A stretch of DNA of 64,000 nucleotides from contig NZ_JNLL01000001.1 in NCBI RefSeq assembly GCF_000703085.1, positions 1,178,001 to 1,242,000 of the forward strand, in the 5' to 3' direction. This document shows, piece by piece, positions 53,048 through 61,461 of the stretch. The notes below the pieces were generated by a model. That model did no database searches, was not told the DNA's origin, and saw only the letters and a list, made by a program, of their open reading frames with translations. A program made the translations under genes and the position numbers. Every line of letters starts with the position of its first letter. The first letter of the stretch is position 1. The stretch is from Persephonella sp. KM09-Lau-8 (GTDB lineage Bacteria > Aquificota > Aquificia > Aquificales > Hydrogenothermaceae).

Positions 53048-53811
53048 TAGATACCCATGCACATCTTGATATGCTGAAAACAGAAGAAGATTTAATGGAG
53101 AGTATAAACAGCCTTGATTGTATTATCACAATTGGTTGTGATAAAGAAGAGATATACAAAGCTATTGATATAGCCAATAAATATGAGAATGTTTATGCAT
53201 CTATTGGATATCATCCATATGATATAAAAGGCCTTACTGAAGAGGATATAAAGCAACTGAAAAGACTGGCATTGGAAAATGAAAAAGTAGTTGCTATTGG
53301 CGAAGCAGGACTTGATTACTACAGGGATATAACTCCCAAGAATTTACAATGGGAATTTTTTGAAAAACAGATAGCACTGGCAAAGGAGCTGAATCTGCCT
53401 TTAATAGTCCATTCCAGAAGTGCTAATGAAGATACAGTAAAAATTCTGCAGGAAAATGCCCCATATCCTGCCTCTGGAATAATCCACTGTTTTGGTGGAG
53501 ATATTCCAATGATGGAAAAATGCGTGGATATGGGATTTTATATTTCTTTTGCTGGAAATATAACATATCCAAAAGCGGATAATCTTAGGGAAGTTTTAAA
53601 GAGAACTCCCCTTGATAGATTACTCCTTGAAACAGACAGTCCATTTTTATCTCCACAGAAAAAAAGAGGAAAACCAAACAAACCCTCAAATATCTTTTAT
53701 ACTCTGGAATTTGCAGCTGATTTTTTAAATATTGATAAGGAAGAACTTGAGAAAATTACAGACCAGAATGCCCAGAGATTATTCAAAAAAATAAAACAAC
53801 CTATCCATTAA
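53044..53811 (+). CDS. tatD: TatD-family metal-dependent nuclease
   Basis: A 255-aa TIM-barrel hydrolase acting as a DNase or RNase. Motifs are IDTHAHLD at the start, SIGYHPYD (about 56), [10 protein letters not shown] (about 81), PLIVHSRSA (about 120), IIHCFGGD (about 146) and [13 protein letters not shown] (about 198). All metal ligands are present. It is coupled to ftsH by ATGA overlap. Confidence 0.95.
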   Translation: MIDTHAHLDMLKTEEDLMESINSLDCIITIGCDKEEIYKAIDIANKYENVYASIGYHPYDIKGLTEEDIKQLKRLALENEKVVAIGEAGLDYYRDITPKNLQWEFFEKQIALAKELNLPLIVHSRSANEDTVKILQENAPYPASGIIHCFGGDIPMMEKCVDMGFYISFAGNITYPKADNLREVLKRTPLDRLLLETDSPFLSPQKKRGKPNKPSNIFYTLEFAADFLNIDKEELEKITDQNAQRLFKKIKQPIH

Positions 53812-53865
53812 ACCCTTGTTAACAAAATTTATATCTGTATATTCAAAAGTAAGAGGTTAAATAAA

Positions 53866-54060
53866 ATGCTTTATATAATTTTGATAATGGTTTTAATATT
53901 TCTGATTATTGTAGGTGTCCAGTATAAACTTGCCACAGATGAAGGAGAAGTAAACTGGACACATATTATAGAAACTTCCCTTATCTGGAGCACTATATCC
54001 TATATAATTATTGGTCTTATAGTTCTGGGTATTTCCTTTCTTGTTTCCCTTGAAAGTTAA
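53866..54060 (+). CDS. Small two-helix membrane protein
   Basis: A 64-aa protein with two hydrophobic helices (about 2-19 and 38-60) and a short polar loop DEGEVNWTH between them. AGAGG lies 7 nt before the ATG. No family recognised. It converges on the DNA ligase gene with a 4-bp overlap of stop regions. Confidence 0.55.
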   Translation: MLYIILIMVLIFLIIVGVQYKLATDEGEVNWTHIIETSLIWSTISYIIIGLIVLGISFLVSLES

Positions 54061-55805
54061 ACCCTTATCTGAATCTGATTTTTATACATCTCAATAATCT
54101 CTGCTTCTGTTGTTGCGTCTTCAGGCCTTTTATCAAATCTATATCTTCCTGTAAATCGTGGAAATCTAAGACCAAGTCCTCTATTAAGTTTTATTTTATC
54201 CCAGCCACAGGTATGAACAGGAGATAATGTCAGTTCAGCTCCAGTTATTTCAAGGACAAGATAAGGCTCATACCATATATCAGCTGTAAGAATTGAGTTA
54301 ACCCGTGGATGTTTATGGTCTATCTGGTGAGGTGCAAGGAGTTCTTCTAATTTGTTAAAATCATCCTCCGTAAAACCTGTCCCGACTTTACATACAGTTT
54401 TGAACTGGTCAGTTTCAGGGTCATAACAGGCCATAAGCAGAGAACCGAATTTACCTGCCCTCTGGCCTTTTCCATAAAAGGCTCCAACAACAACAAGGTC
54501 TAATGTATCTGCAAGATGGGATTTATAATCCCTTTTATATTTAATCCAGAGGAAGCCTCTTTTACCTGCCTGATAGATTGAGTCTGGCTGCAATGATTTA
54601 CATACAAGGCCTTCACACCCATTCTCAATAGCTTCAAGGAAAAAGCTTTCCAGCTCATCTACATTATCAACAATCTTTCTTGTAGCCAGATTTATACGGT
54701 CTGTTGTTTTGACCACCTCTTCAAGTATTTTTCTTCTTTCAGGATAGGGTTTAAGGGTAAGGTCTTCTCCGTTTAGATACATAATATCGAACAAAAATCC
54801 TGCTATTGGATACATCATTATATGAAAGCGGGTTACATACTTAACCCTTCTGTTCATTAAGTCCTGAAACGGCCTGATAGCACCTGAAGATGGGTCTATA
54901 ACAACAGCTTCCAATTCAAGTATATACTCCTCAGGGGTTGATTCTTTCAAGAACTCAATAAGGTCAGGAAACTGATGGGTTATATTTTCAAGTCTTCTGG
55001 AAAATAGATGAAACTCATCCCCCTTCCTATGAACCTGTATTCTTTCTCCATCATATTTATACTCTGCCCCTGCCTTTCCACCTAATTTTTTCAAAATAAA
55101 AGATGGAATTGCCATCCTCTCGGCAAGCATTGGTCTTATAGGTCTTCCTATCTGTATTTTGATATTTTTAACTCCTTCTAATCCCTCTTTAACCAGAATT
55201 GAAGCAACATAACCCAAATCTGAAGTTATGTTATAAGCTCTCTCTATTATTGCTCTGTTTTCTTTGCTTCCTGTAAATGCGATGGCAAGGGCATCCATTA
55301 TTGTGTTATCTCCTATACCAAGCCTGAGCCTTTCAGTTATAGTTCTGAGAAGAAATTTAACTTCAAGGGGAGATGCATTTTTTAGCAGAGAAATAAAAAG
55401 TTCCATCTTTTTCTTAGAAGAGCCGTAACCTGTTGTTTCAGCAATTTTTCTGAGGGTATCATATACTTCTTCAACTGTTAGCTTTTTCTGTGGTTTTATT
55501 CCTTTCTCTTCATATAAGATTTTTCCTGCATCCCCCAAATCCCCTGTTTCTATAATTTTATGTTGTATATCATGCTCGGATATCCCCAGAACCTGTGAAA
55601 GTGCTTTTATAGCAGATTTTTCACTGAAGTTATAATCAAGCCCTATGTATTCAGGTGCTACCTTTCCTATAGAAAGGTAAACAACCTTATCTATTAGATT
55701 TTTAGGTGTTTCTTTAAAAAGCTCTACAAGGGCATTGGTCATCTCTATTCTACTTGTTGTTTTCTCCAGAAAATCATAAAATTTAGCCAGTCTTAAATAT
55801 TCCAT
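54057..55805 (-). CDS. lig: ATP-dependent DNA ligase, archaeal type
   Basis: It seals DNA nicks with ATP. The 582-aa length and domain order (DNA-binding domain about 1-225, adenylation about 226-410, OB fold about 411-582) match archaeal/eukaryotic ligase I. The adenylated Lys lies in EYKYDGERIQVH (about 253). ELEAVV, LFDIMYLNG, EGLVCKS and WIKYKRDY are motifs III to V. The ATG at 55805 follows GGAGGGG; six codons upstream are less likely. Bacteria normally use the NAD-dependent LigA; this enzyme is reported in Aquificales. Confidence 0.94.
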   Translation of the reverse strand: MEYLRLAKFYDFLEKTTSRIEMTNALVELFKETPKNLIDKVVYLSIGKVAPEYIGLDYNFSEKSAIKALSQVLGISEHDIQHKIIETGDLGDAGKILYEEKGIKPQKKLTVEEVYDTLRKIAETTGYGSSKKKMELFISLLKNASPLEVKFLLRTITERLRLGIGDNTIMDALAIAFTGSKENRAIIERAYNITSDLGYVASILVKEGLEGVKNIKIQIGRPIRPMLAERMAIPSFILKKLGGKAGAEYKYDGERIQVHRKGDEFHLFSRRLENITHQFPDLIEFLKESTPEEYILELEAVVIDPSSGAIRPFQDLMNRRVKYVTRFHIMMYPIAGFLFDIMYLNGEDLTLKPYPERRKILEEVVKTTDRINLATRKIVDNVDELESFFLEAIENGCEGLVCKSLQPDSIYQAGKRGFLWIKYKRDYKSHLADTLDLVVVGAFYGKGQRAGKFGSLLMACYDPETDQFKTVCKVGTGFTEDDFNKLEELLAPHQIDHKHPRVNSILTADIWYEPYLVLEITGAELTLSPVHTCGWDKIKLNRGLGLRFPRFTGRYRFDKRPEDATTEAEIIEMYKNQIQIRV

Positions 55806-55907
55806 AATCCCCTCCATAAACAAATCTTAATATTAAGATAAGTATTAAATAAATCATCTTCAAATGTTTTCCAAAGGAATATAATTGTAAAAAAAAGGAG
55901 GTAGCAG

Positions 55908-56510
55908 ATGGAAAAATACGATGTAATCATAATAGGTGGAGGTCCGGCAGGATTAACATGTGCTTTAACTCTGGCATCTGCAAATGGCAAATTTCCTTTT
56001 GTTGAAGGGAAAAAATATCTTGTTTTGTATGATGAATATTCTGATTTAGATAAAGCGTTTCTCAGAAATGTTCCAGGGGTTGAGGCTATAGAAGGTAAAA
56101 AATTTCTACAAAAAATCAGGGAGCAGCTCAAACAATACTATAATGTCACTCAATCTCAAGAAAAAGTTATAAAAGCCTATGGAGAAAAAGGAAATTTTGT
56201 TGTTGAAACTGAAAAAGGAAACAAATATTCAGGGGATTATCTTGTTATTGCTACAGGATTTCATAAATTTGAGATAGAAGGTCTTGATGTGGAAGTAGTC
56301 ACACACAGAAAATCTCCAAGACCTGGAAAAATAATGATCAAAAATAATGATGGAAAGGTAAAAGAAGGCTTATTTGTGGCTGGTCTGGTTGCTGGTGCAC
56401 TTACAATGTTTGCCTCAGCTTCAGGTTCAGGTGCAGAGGTAGCATGTGATATCTTATCAGAATGGGCAGGTAAAACAGTTGTGGTTCATGACGTTCCTGA
56501 AAGTGATTAG
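55908..56510 (+). CDS. Minimal FAD-binding oxidoreductase, thioredoxin-reductase-like
   Basis: A 200-aa flavoprotein with the FAD motif IIIGGGPAGLTCALTLA (about 7-24), DYLVIATGFHKFEIEG (about 107-122) and the C-terminal FAD segment EGLFVAGLVAG (about 155-165). The NADPH-binding domain that normally sits between these parts, and its CxxC active site, are missing. It is therefore either a reduced TrxR-like protein or one working with another electron partner. AAGGAGG precedes the ATG. No frameshift was seen. Confidence 0.7.
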   Translation: MEKYDVIIIGGGPAGLTCALTLASANGKFPFVEGKKYLVLYDEYSDLDKAFLRNVPGVEAIEGKKFLQKIREQLKQYYNVTQSQEKVIKAYGEKGNFVVETEKGNKYSGDYLVIATGFHKFEIEGLDVEVVTHRKSPRPGKIMIKNNDGKVKEGLFVAGLVAGALTMFASASGSGAEVACDILSEWAGKTVVVHDVPESD

Positions 56511-56616
56511 TATAGCTTTGATAGCAATGATTTTCTCCTCATGTGCAATAAATACGGTCTTTGATGGAAATTTTAAGTTTGACAACATCCATATAAGAAT
56601 AAACAAGGGGCGTTAA
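56488..56616 (+). CDS. 42-aa predicted lipoprotein
   Basis: A short ORF starting inside the end of the FAD gene (ATG 56488). It encodes a full lipoprotein signal, MTFLKVISIALIAMIFSSC (lipid Cys19), and a 24-residue mature peptide ending HIRINKGR. Its stop codon lies in the loop of the following terminator hairpin. It is too short for usual gene-calling limits. No ribosome site is obvious, so it may depend on coupling to the upstream gene. Confidence 0.5.
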   Translation: MTFLKVISIALIAMIFSSCAINTVFDGNFKFDNIHIRINKGR

Positions 56617-56632
56617 AGCCCCTTATATTTTA
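56605..56632 (+). terminator. Terminator after the FAD/lipoprotein unit
   Basis: AAGGGGC / GCCCCTT seven-pair stem with a 6-nt loop, then ATATTTTAT. It ends just left of the IS element. Confidence 0.8.
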
Positions 56633-56644
56633 TAGAAAATTTTT

Positions 56645-56719
56645 GCTTTCTAAAACCCATTCTGGCTCACCTTCGGTTTGCCTAATTCAAAGAATTAGTA
56701 GAAATGGGATATAGAAAGC
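56645..56719. repeat. Nested hairpins at the left end of the IS element
   Basis: GCTTTCTA-AAA-CCCATT (56645-56661) pairs with AATGGG-ATA-TAGAAAGC (56703-56719). Inside it CTAATTC-AAA-GAATTAG (56682-56698) forms a second stem. A third small hairpin, ACGGC-GTAA-GCCGT, follows at 56720-56733. Such imperfect hairpins are recognised as single-stranded DNA by HUH (Y1) transposases. Confidence 0.7.
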
Positions 56720-56816
56720 ACGGCGTAAGCCGTAAAAACCCTTCAAGCGTTAAACTTCCTAATTTTTCTTAAAAGGCTTGCCTTTTTCATTAGTTTACCA
56801 TAGGATAAAGGAAAAA

Positions 56817-58073
56817 ATGAGTAGCAAGAAAGTAAAAAGAAGCTTAAGAATAGAGCTTAACAATGCAGACCCAACCACAAACATAGTATTAGGCTATCTA
56901 ACTTACCACGCAGGAAAACTATGGAATGAGGCAAACTACCTTGTAAAAAACAAACTGGCAAAACCAAACAAGTTTGACCTATACAACAAACTAAAAGACA
57001 CTTCCATACATAAAAAATCCCTACAAAGCAGAACAGCACAAATTGTTTTAGATGAACTTTCAAGAAGCTGGCAAAACTTTTTTGACTATCTACAGACACC
57101 AGAAAAATATCCATCACCAGTAAAACCACCAAAATTCAATAAGAAGAAATCACCACATAGACCAGTAATTTACGATAAAACAGGATTTAAGATAGAAGGA
57201 AACACAATAAGACTGTCTCTATCAAAAGAGCTGAAACAACACCTAAAAGAAAAACACAGTATAGACATAGATTACTTGAGAATTGAAACAGGATTAGACC
57301 TAAGTCAGTTAAATGTGTTAAATATACAAATCACACCATACAAAGCATACGGCAATATAACATACAGGCTAAATATAGTATATGAGAAAGAAATAAAGGA
57401 AACCAAACCACAAACAGATAAAGTATTAGCAACAGACTATGGAGTATCAAACTTTGCGACGATTGTGATAGAGAACCAGCCAATAAGCTATATAGTAGAT
57501 GGAAAAGGAATACAATCCCTATTAAGAAAATACCTAAAGAAATTAGCTAAATGGCAAAAGAAAAGAGATAATCTACTAAACAAAGGACTACCAACAAGTA
57601 GAGTGGATAATATACTCCACAGAATACAAAAGAGAATAAACAACCTGATAAGAGACTTTAGCCATAAAGTTTCAAATCTAATAGTAGAACTTGCAAAAAA
57701 ATATAAAGTGTCTCACATAGTAATAGGAAAACTACAAGAAAGCAAAAACAAAGGAAGCAGACTATCAAGCATAATAGACCAGATGCTTAGCTTACTATCA
57801 CACGGTAGAGTATCAAAGCAGGTAGAATACAAAGCAAGTGAATACGGAATAAAAGTAGTCTTAGTAGATGAGAGCTATACTTCAGGTGTGGACAGCTTAA
57901 AAGATGTAGCTGTCAGCAAAGAAAATTACACACCTGAAGCAAGGAAACACAGGGAACTATTTAAAAGCATATTAGGATTAGTAAATGCAGATGTAAACGG
58001 AGCGAGAAACATACTTAAAAAGTTTAAAAAGAGTTTTTACGATTGCATTACAGGATTAAAGAAAACAATCTGA
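56817..58073 (+). CDS. tnpB: TnpB (IS605 OrfB family), RNA-guided nuclease ancestor of Cas12
   Basis: The 418-aa protein has an N-terminal helical/wedge part, a RuvC-like domain with D207 (ATDYGVSN), E308 (IGKLQES) and D392 (NADVNGARNI), so the catalytic acids are intact. The zinc-ribbon cysteines of common TnpB proteins are absent; ESYTSGVDSLKD fills that place, as in a zinc-less lineage. ATG 56817 after AAAGGA is preferred to a TTG 13 codons upstream. It lies in pepA-lig intergenic DNA on plus. Known TnpB proteins cut DNA guided by an RNA from the element's right end. Confidence 0.92.
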   Translation: MSSKKVKRSLRIELNNADPTTNIVLGYLTYHAGKLWNEANYLVKNKLAKPNKFDLYNKLKDTSIHKKSLQSRTAQIVLDELSRSWQNFFDYLQTPEKYPSPVKPPKFNKKKSPHRPVIYDKTGFKIEGNTIRLSLSKELKQHLKEKHSIDIDYLRIETGLDLSQLNVLNIQITPYKAYGNITYRLNIVYEKEIKETKPQTDKVLATDYGVSNFATIVIENQPISYIVDGKGIQSLLRKYLKKLAKWQKKRDNLLNKGLPTSRVDNILHRIQKRINNLIRDFSHKVSNLIVELAKKYKVSHIVIGKLQESKNKGSRLSSIIDQMLSLLSHGRVSKQVEYKASEYGIKVVLVDESYTSGVDSLKDVAVSKENYTPEARKHRELFKSILGLVNADVNGARNILKKFKKSFYDCITGLKKTI

Positions 58074-58231
58074 ATAAGGGTATTCAGTAAATTAAAAAGT
58101 AGCCCCAAGTCTGTCCGAGTATATGGGCAGATAGGGGTAGCAAGGTGTGGTGACTACCTGTCAGGGATAAGGCTTGCATTAAGTAAGCAAACTCCCTGTG
58201 AAGCCCTTGAATTTATTCAAGGGTAGTTCAC
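58074..58231 (+). ncRNA. Candidate omega RNA (TnpB guide RNA scaffold)
   Basis: The 158-nt non-coding right end of the element folds into several stems: TAGCCCC with GGGGTA, enclosing TCTGTCC/GGGCAGA; CAGGGA/TCCCTG enclosing GCTT/AAGC; and the terminal CCCTTGAAT-TT-ATTCAAGGG. TnpB guide RNAs usually derive from this region, with the guide taken from the flank just past the end, here the pepA 3' end. The 5' limit may lie inside tnpB. Confidence 0.5.
58204..58223. repeat. Right-end hairpin of the IS element
   Basis: CCCTTGAAT and ATTCAAGGG form a perfect 9-bp stem with a TT loop, followed by TAGTTCAC. GAAGCCC ... GGG-TAGTTCAC is the common right end of many IS200/IS605 elements. Confidence 0.8.
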
Positions 58232-59721
58232 TTGGAATTTTCCATTAAAAATGTTGTTATTGTTCTAACAGGAAATCCTGTCGCTCCTTTCGGATGATAA
58301 TACCAGCCTTTCGTATTATGGGCAGGTCCCGCAATATCTATATGAACCCATGGGATATTTTTATCAACAAATTTCTCAAGGAATAATCCTGCTGTTATAG
58401 CACCACCATACCTTGTTGTTCCAATGTTGTAAACATCTGCATTAGGAGCTTTTATATGCTCTCTAAGCATATCGTTAAATGGCAGTTGCCACATCCATTC
58501 CCCTGTTTTTTCAGATGTTTCAAGAATCTGATTGATTAATCGCTGGTTATTACCCATTACACCTGCAGTGTATTCACCAAGGGCAACTATACATGCACCT
58601 GTAAGTGTTGCCATATCTATAATTGCATCTGGTTTAAGTTCAGATACATAACAGAGTGCATCTGCAAGGGTTAATCTTCCTTCTGCATCGGTATTTCCAA
58701 TCTCTATACTTACACCATTTTTTGCAACAATAATATCATCTGGTCTATAGGATTTACCATCAGGCATATTTTCTGCTGCAGCGATAACACCATGAACAGC
58801 CACGTCAGGTTTAAGCTCACCAATTGCTTTGAATATTCCCAGAACGGCACATGCTCCGGCTTTGTCAGATTTCATCCATCTCATATAATCTCCAGGCTTT
58901 ATATTAAGACCACCACTATCAAATGTTAAGCCTTTACCAACAAGGGCTATCTCCTTTTTAGCCTTTTTTGGTCTGTATGTCAGATGAATAAATCTTGGAG
59001 GATTTGCACTTCCTCTGGCAACTGCCAGATAGGCATTCATACCCATTTTTTCTATCTCATCTTCATCATAGATCTTGACTTCAAATCCATATTCTTTTGC
59101 CAGTTCTTCTGCGATTTCTGCCAGTTTTTGAGGATTTATGACGTTTCCTGGCTCATTTACAAGGTCTCTGGTAAAGTTCTGAGCCTCTGCCAGTATTTTT
59201 CCTATTCTTACCTTTTCTTCTGCAGCATTTTTGTATTTTCTTTTTACTCTGATTTGAACTTCTTTAGGCTCAAATTCATCTTTTTTAGAGATATATTTAT
59301 CAAATCTATAATTACCGAGTATTACTCCCTCTGTAATTGCCTGTGCTACATCAGGGTCTTCATCCTTAATTGAAAGAGCTTCAGCATCAATCATTGCTTT
59401 GTCTATTTTCATACCTCTCATTTTTCTAACAGCTGCAGCACCAAGCCTTCTTGCTTTGTCAAGGTCAAAATCCCTTTTTGAACCTGCACCTATAAGAATT
59501 ATGAAATCAGCTTTTCCTTTCCCAAGAGATGGAACAGTCAGAATTTTCCCAAAATCTCCACTGAATTTTGTTTCCTTTTTTAGTGCTGATATAGCCCCTT
59601 CTAAAATTTCATCAAGCTGTGCTATTTCCTCAGGAAGTTTTTTCTGTTCCTTGAAAATAAAGGAAATTACTGCTTTTGTTCTGGCATTTTTTAGATGCCC
59701 ACTTGTTATTTTAAACTTCAT
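58228..59721 (-). CDS. pepA: Leucyl aminopeptidase PepA
   Basis: This is a cytosolic M17 metallopeptidase removing N-terminal residues. The 497 aa include LVGKGLTFDSGGLNIKP (about 263-279, metal Lys and Asp), AAENMPDGKSYRPDDI (about 323) and the family signature NTDAEGRLTL (about 347-356). The stop codon TGA lies inside the right end of the IS element. The C-terminus (TTFLMENSK) is about where M17 enzymes end, so at most a few residues were changed. The insertion has displaced any original terminator. Confidence 0.95.
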   Translation of the reverse strand: MKFKITSGHLKNARTKAVISFIFKEQKKLPEEIAQLDEILEGAISALKKETKFSGDFGKILTVPSLGKGKADFIILIGAGSKRDFDLDKARRLGAAAVRKMRGMKIDKAMIDAEALSIKDEDPDVAQAITEGVILGNYRFDKYISKKDEFEPKEVQIRVKRKYKNAAEEKVRIGKILAEAQNFTRDLVNEPGNVINPQKLAEIAEELAKEYGFEVKIYDEDEIEKMGMNAYLAVARGSANPPRFIHLTYRPKKAKKEIALVGKGLTFDSGGLNIKPGDYMRWMKSDKAGACAVLGIFKAIGELKPDVAVHGVIAAAENMPDGKSYRPDDIIVAKNGVSIEIGNTDAEGRLTLADALCYVSELKPDAIIDMATLTGACIVALGEYTAGVMGNNQRLINQILETSEKTGEWMWQLPFNDMLREHIKAPNADVYNIGTTRYGGAITAGLFLEKFVDKNIPWVHIDIAGPAHNTKGWYYHPKGATGFPVRTITTFLMENSK

Positions 59722-59797
59722 CCTTCTTCTCCTTGCCTTTGTTGTAATTGAAATTTATTTTAACAAAAGAATAGATATGAAGGGAGGACAAGATTCT

Positions 59798-60856
59798 ATG
59801 AAGGTTTACATTGCAAGAATTAAAAAGATTTTACCCCCATCCTATGATCTTGATTATATCTCAGAAAAAATTTATCCAAAGGAACTGGCTGGAGAAAAAA
59901 TAACAAAATTGGTTAAAAAATTTGCAAAAAATATGCATATTAAACAGAAACCTACAGCCATAGATCTGGATAGTATTCCAGAAATAAAACTTAAAAGAAA
60001 AGAAGATCACCCAAAAGAATGGGGAAAAAAGATTGTAAAAGAATTATCAGAAAAAATAGGAATTGAAAATATAGGCTTTCTATCTGTAGCTTATAATGTA
60101 ACTTATAACAAGGATTTTTTACCAAATCTTACAAGTCAAATTGTTATGGAAACAGGTTTAAAAACAGATATTCCCCCTGAAGAGTTAGCATATTATGGAT
60201 GTGCTGCTGGCGTAATTTCATTAAAAAATGCAGCAGAATTTTGTAAAAAATTCAACAAAGCAGCAATATCATTTACATTTGATCAATGCTCAAATATTGC
60301 AAGTTTTATATATGACCCCAAAAACCCTATGTTTAAAGAGGCTATAAAATCAAATCTATTATTTTCAGATGGAGGCGTTGGTATCTTATTAATTCCAGAA
60401 AGTATGAAAAGCAAATTTGATCATCCTTTAATTGAACTTATAGAGTTTAAAATAGATCATGTTCCTGGGAACACTATAAGAATGGAGAATGGAGTATTTG
60501 TTTTAGAAAACAGCCTAAAGGATGAAATTCCTCCTATCGTTTCTGAGAAAGTTATAAAACCTATTTTGTCTGAAAAGGATATTCCCTTATCAGACATAAA
60601 AGAATGGGCTTTACATCAGGGAGGACCTGCAATTCTTGAAGAATTTAAAAAACCAGAAATTCTTGGTCTCTCAGAAGAACAGCTTTCAACCTCGTATGAA
60701 ATGTTCAATATATATGGAAATATGAGTGCTCCAAGCTGTCTACTTGTGTTGGATAAATATTTTTCAAACAAAGAGAATAAATCAGGCACTAAAGGTATGA
60801 TTGTGGGTTTTGGAGCAGGATATTATATGGCTTCTGCACTTTATAAGTGGGAATAA
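59798..60856 (+). CDS. Type III polyketide synthase-like (thiolase-fold) enzyme
   Basis: A 352-aa condensing enzyme resembling chalcone/stilbene synthases and KAS III. The catalytic triad is visible: Cys135 (YYGCAAGV), His273 (ALHQGGP) and Asn308 (YGNMSAPS), with C-terminal GFGAGYYMASA as the family's closing GFGPG-like loop. It probably extends an acyl-CoA starter with malonyl-CoA, possibly toward alkylresorcinol-type lipids; the substrate is unknown. ATG 59798 has GGGAGG 10 nt upstream. It stands alone, divergent from pepA. Confidence 0.8.
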   Translation: MKVYIARIKKILPPSYDLDYISEKIYPKELAGEKITKLVKKFAKNMHIKQKPTAIDLDSIPEIKLKRKEDHPKEWGKKIVKELSEKIGIENIGFLSVAYNVTYNKDFLPNLTSQIVMETGLKTDIPPEELAYYGCAAGVISLKNAAEFCKKFNKAAISFTFDQCSNIASFIYDPKNPMFKEAIKSNLLFSDGGVGILLIPESMKSKFDHPLIELIEFKIDHVPGNTIRMENGVFVLENSLKDEIPPIVSEKVIKPILSEKDIPLSDIKEWALHQGGPAILEEFKKPEILGLSEEQLSTSYEMFNIYGNMSAPSCLLVLDKYFSNKENKSGTKGMIVGFGAGYYMASALYKWE

Positions 60857-60934
60857 GATATGACAATTCTCATTTTAGATTTTGTTTTCAGAGCTTAATA
60901 TATATCTCAAAATAAAAAACAGGAGGTATCAAAG

Positions 60935-61342
60935 ATGCCAAAAATAAACAATTACGTGGACATTTCTCAGATTGACAAAGAAGCAAAAAGAGACTACATT
61001 GACAGACACTCTCCATTTGTTCATGTAGAAGGTGAAGCTGTAAAAGGACAAAAACTCAAAGTTAAAGTAAAAGTTGGTGAAGAATACTGCCACCCAGATG
61101 ACTTTGACCACTATATTGCATGGGTTCAACTCTGGGACGGAGACACATTCCTTGGACAGGCTACATTTGTTCCAGGAGTTCAAGGAAACCAATGTTCACA
61201 AGCAGAAGTAGATTTCTACATTGTTCCAACTAAAAACAAACTCAAACTCCAGGCTATGAGCTACTGCACAAAGCACGGTCTCTGGCAAGGCCCAGAAGTA
61301 GAAGTAGAAGTCAAAGAAGCTGAAGCACCTGCCGGTGTTTAA
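60935..61342 (+). CDS. Superoxide reductase (neelaredoxin type)
   Basis: It reduces superoxide to peroxide without making O2. In the 135 aa the Fe(His)4Cys ligands are H25, H53, H59, C111 and H114 (RHSPF, CHPDDFDHYIAW, YCTKHGLWQG), spaced as in Pyrococcus SOR. No N-terminal desulforedoxin CxxC domain is present. The usual Glu-Lys before the first His is Asp-Arg here. AGGAGG precedes the ATG, codons are strongly biased, and a good terminator follows, so high expression is likely. Confidence 0.88.
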   Translation: MPKINNYVDISQIDKEAKRDYIDRHSPFVHVEGEAVKGQKLKVKVKVGEEYCHPDDFDHYIAWVQLWDGDTFLGQATFVPGVQGNQCSQAEVDFYIVPTKNKLKLQAMSYCTKHGLWQGPEVEVEVKEAEAPAGV

Positions 61343-61360
61343 TCAATAAACTCCCTCCCA

Positions 61361-61387
61361 AGTCCCTACTCCGTAGGGGCTTTTTTG
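61361..61387 (+). terminator. Terminator of the superoxide reductase gene
   Basis: AGTCCCTAC / GTAGGGGCT nine-pair stem (one G-T) with a TCC loop and a run of T7. Confidence 0.93.
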
Positions 61388-61461
61388 TTTGTTATTGAAT
61401 TTAGAACAAAAAACTCATATCTTTAAATGTATATCTGAAGGTTATACTCTAAGGTGTAATT

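Larger units (their letters stand above)
56640..58231 (+). mobile_element. IS200/IS605-type element with TnpB only
   Basis: A single-ORF element: hairpin-rich left end, tnpB, a structured 3' segment and a right end with a subterminal 9-bp hairpin and GTTCAC. No TnpA gene is present, so movement would need a TnpA in trans. The left boundary is approximate (between 56633 and 56645). The right boundary falls at the stop codon of pepA. Confidence 0.8.

Noticed and set aside
59399-59797. N-terminal extension of the type III PKS-like gene through the start of pepA
   Set aside because: The added residues are antisense to pepA, and a proper start with GGGAGG exists at 59798.
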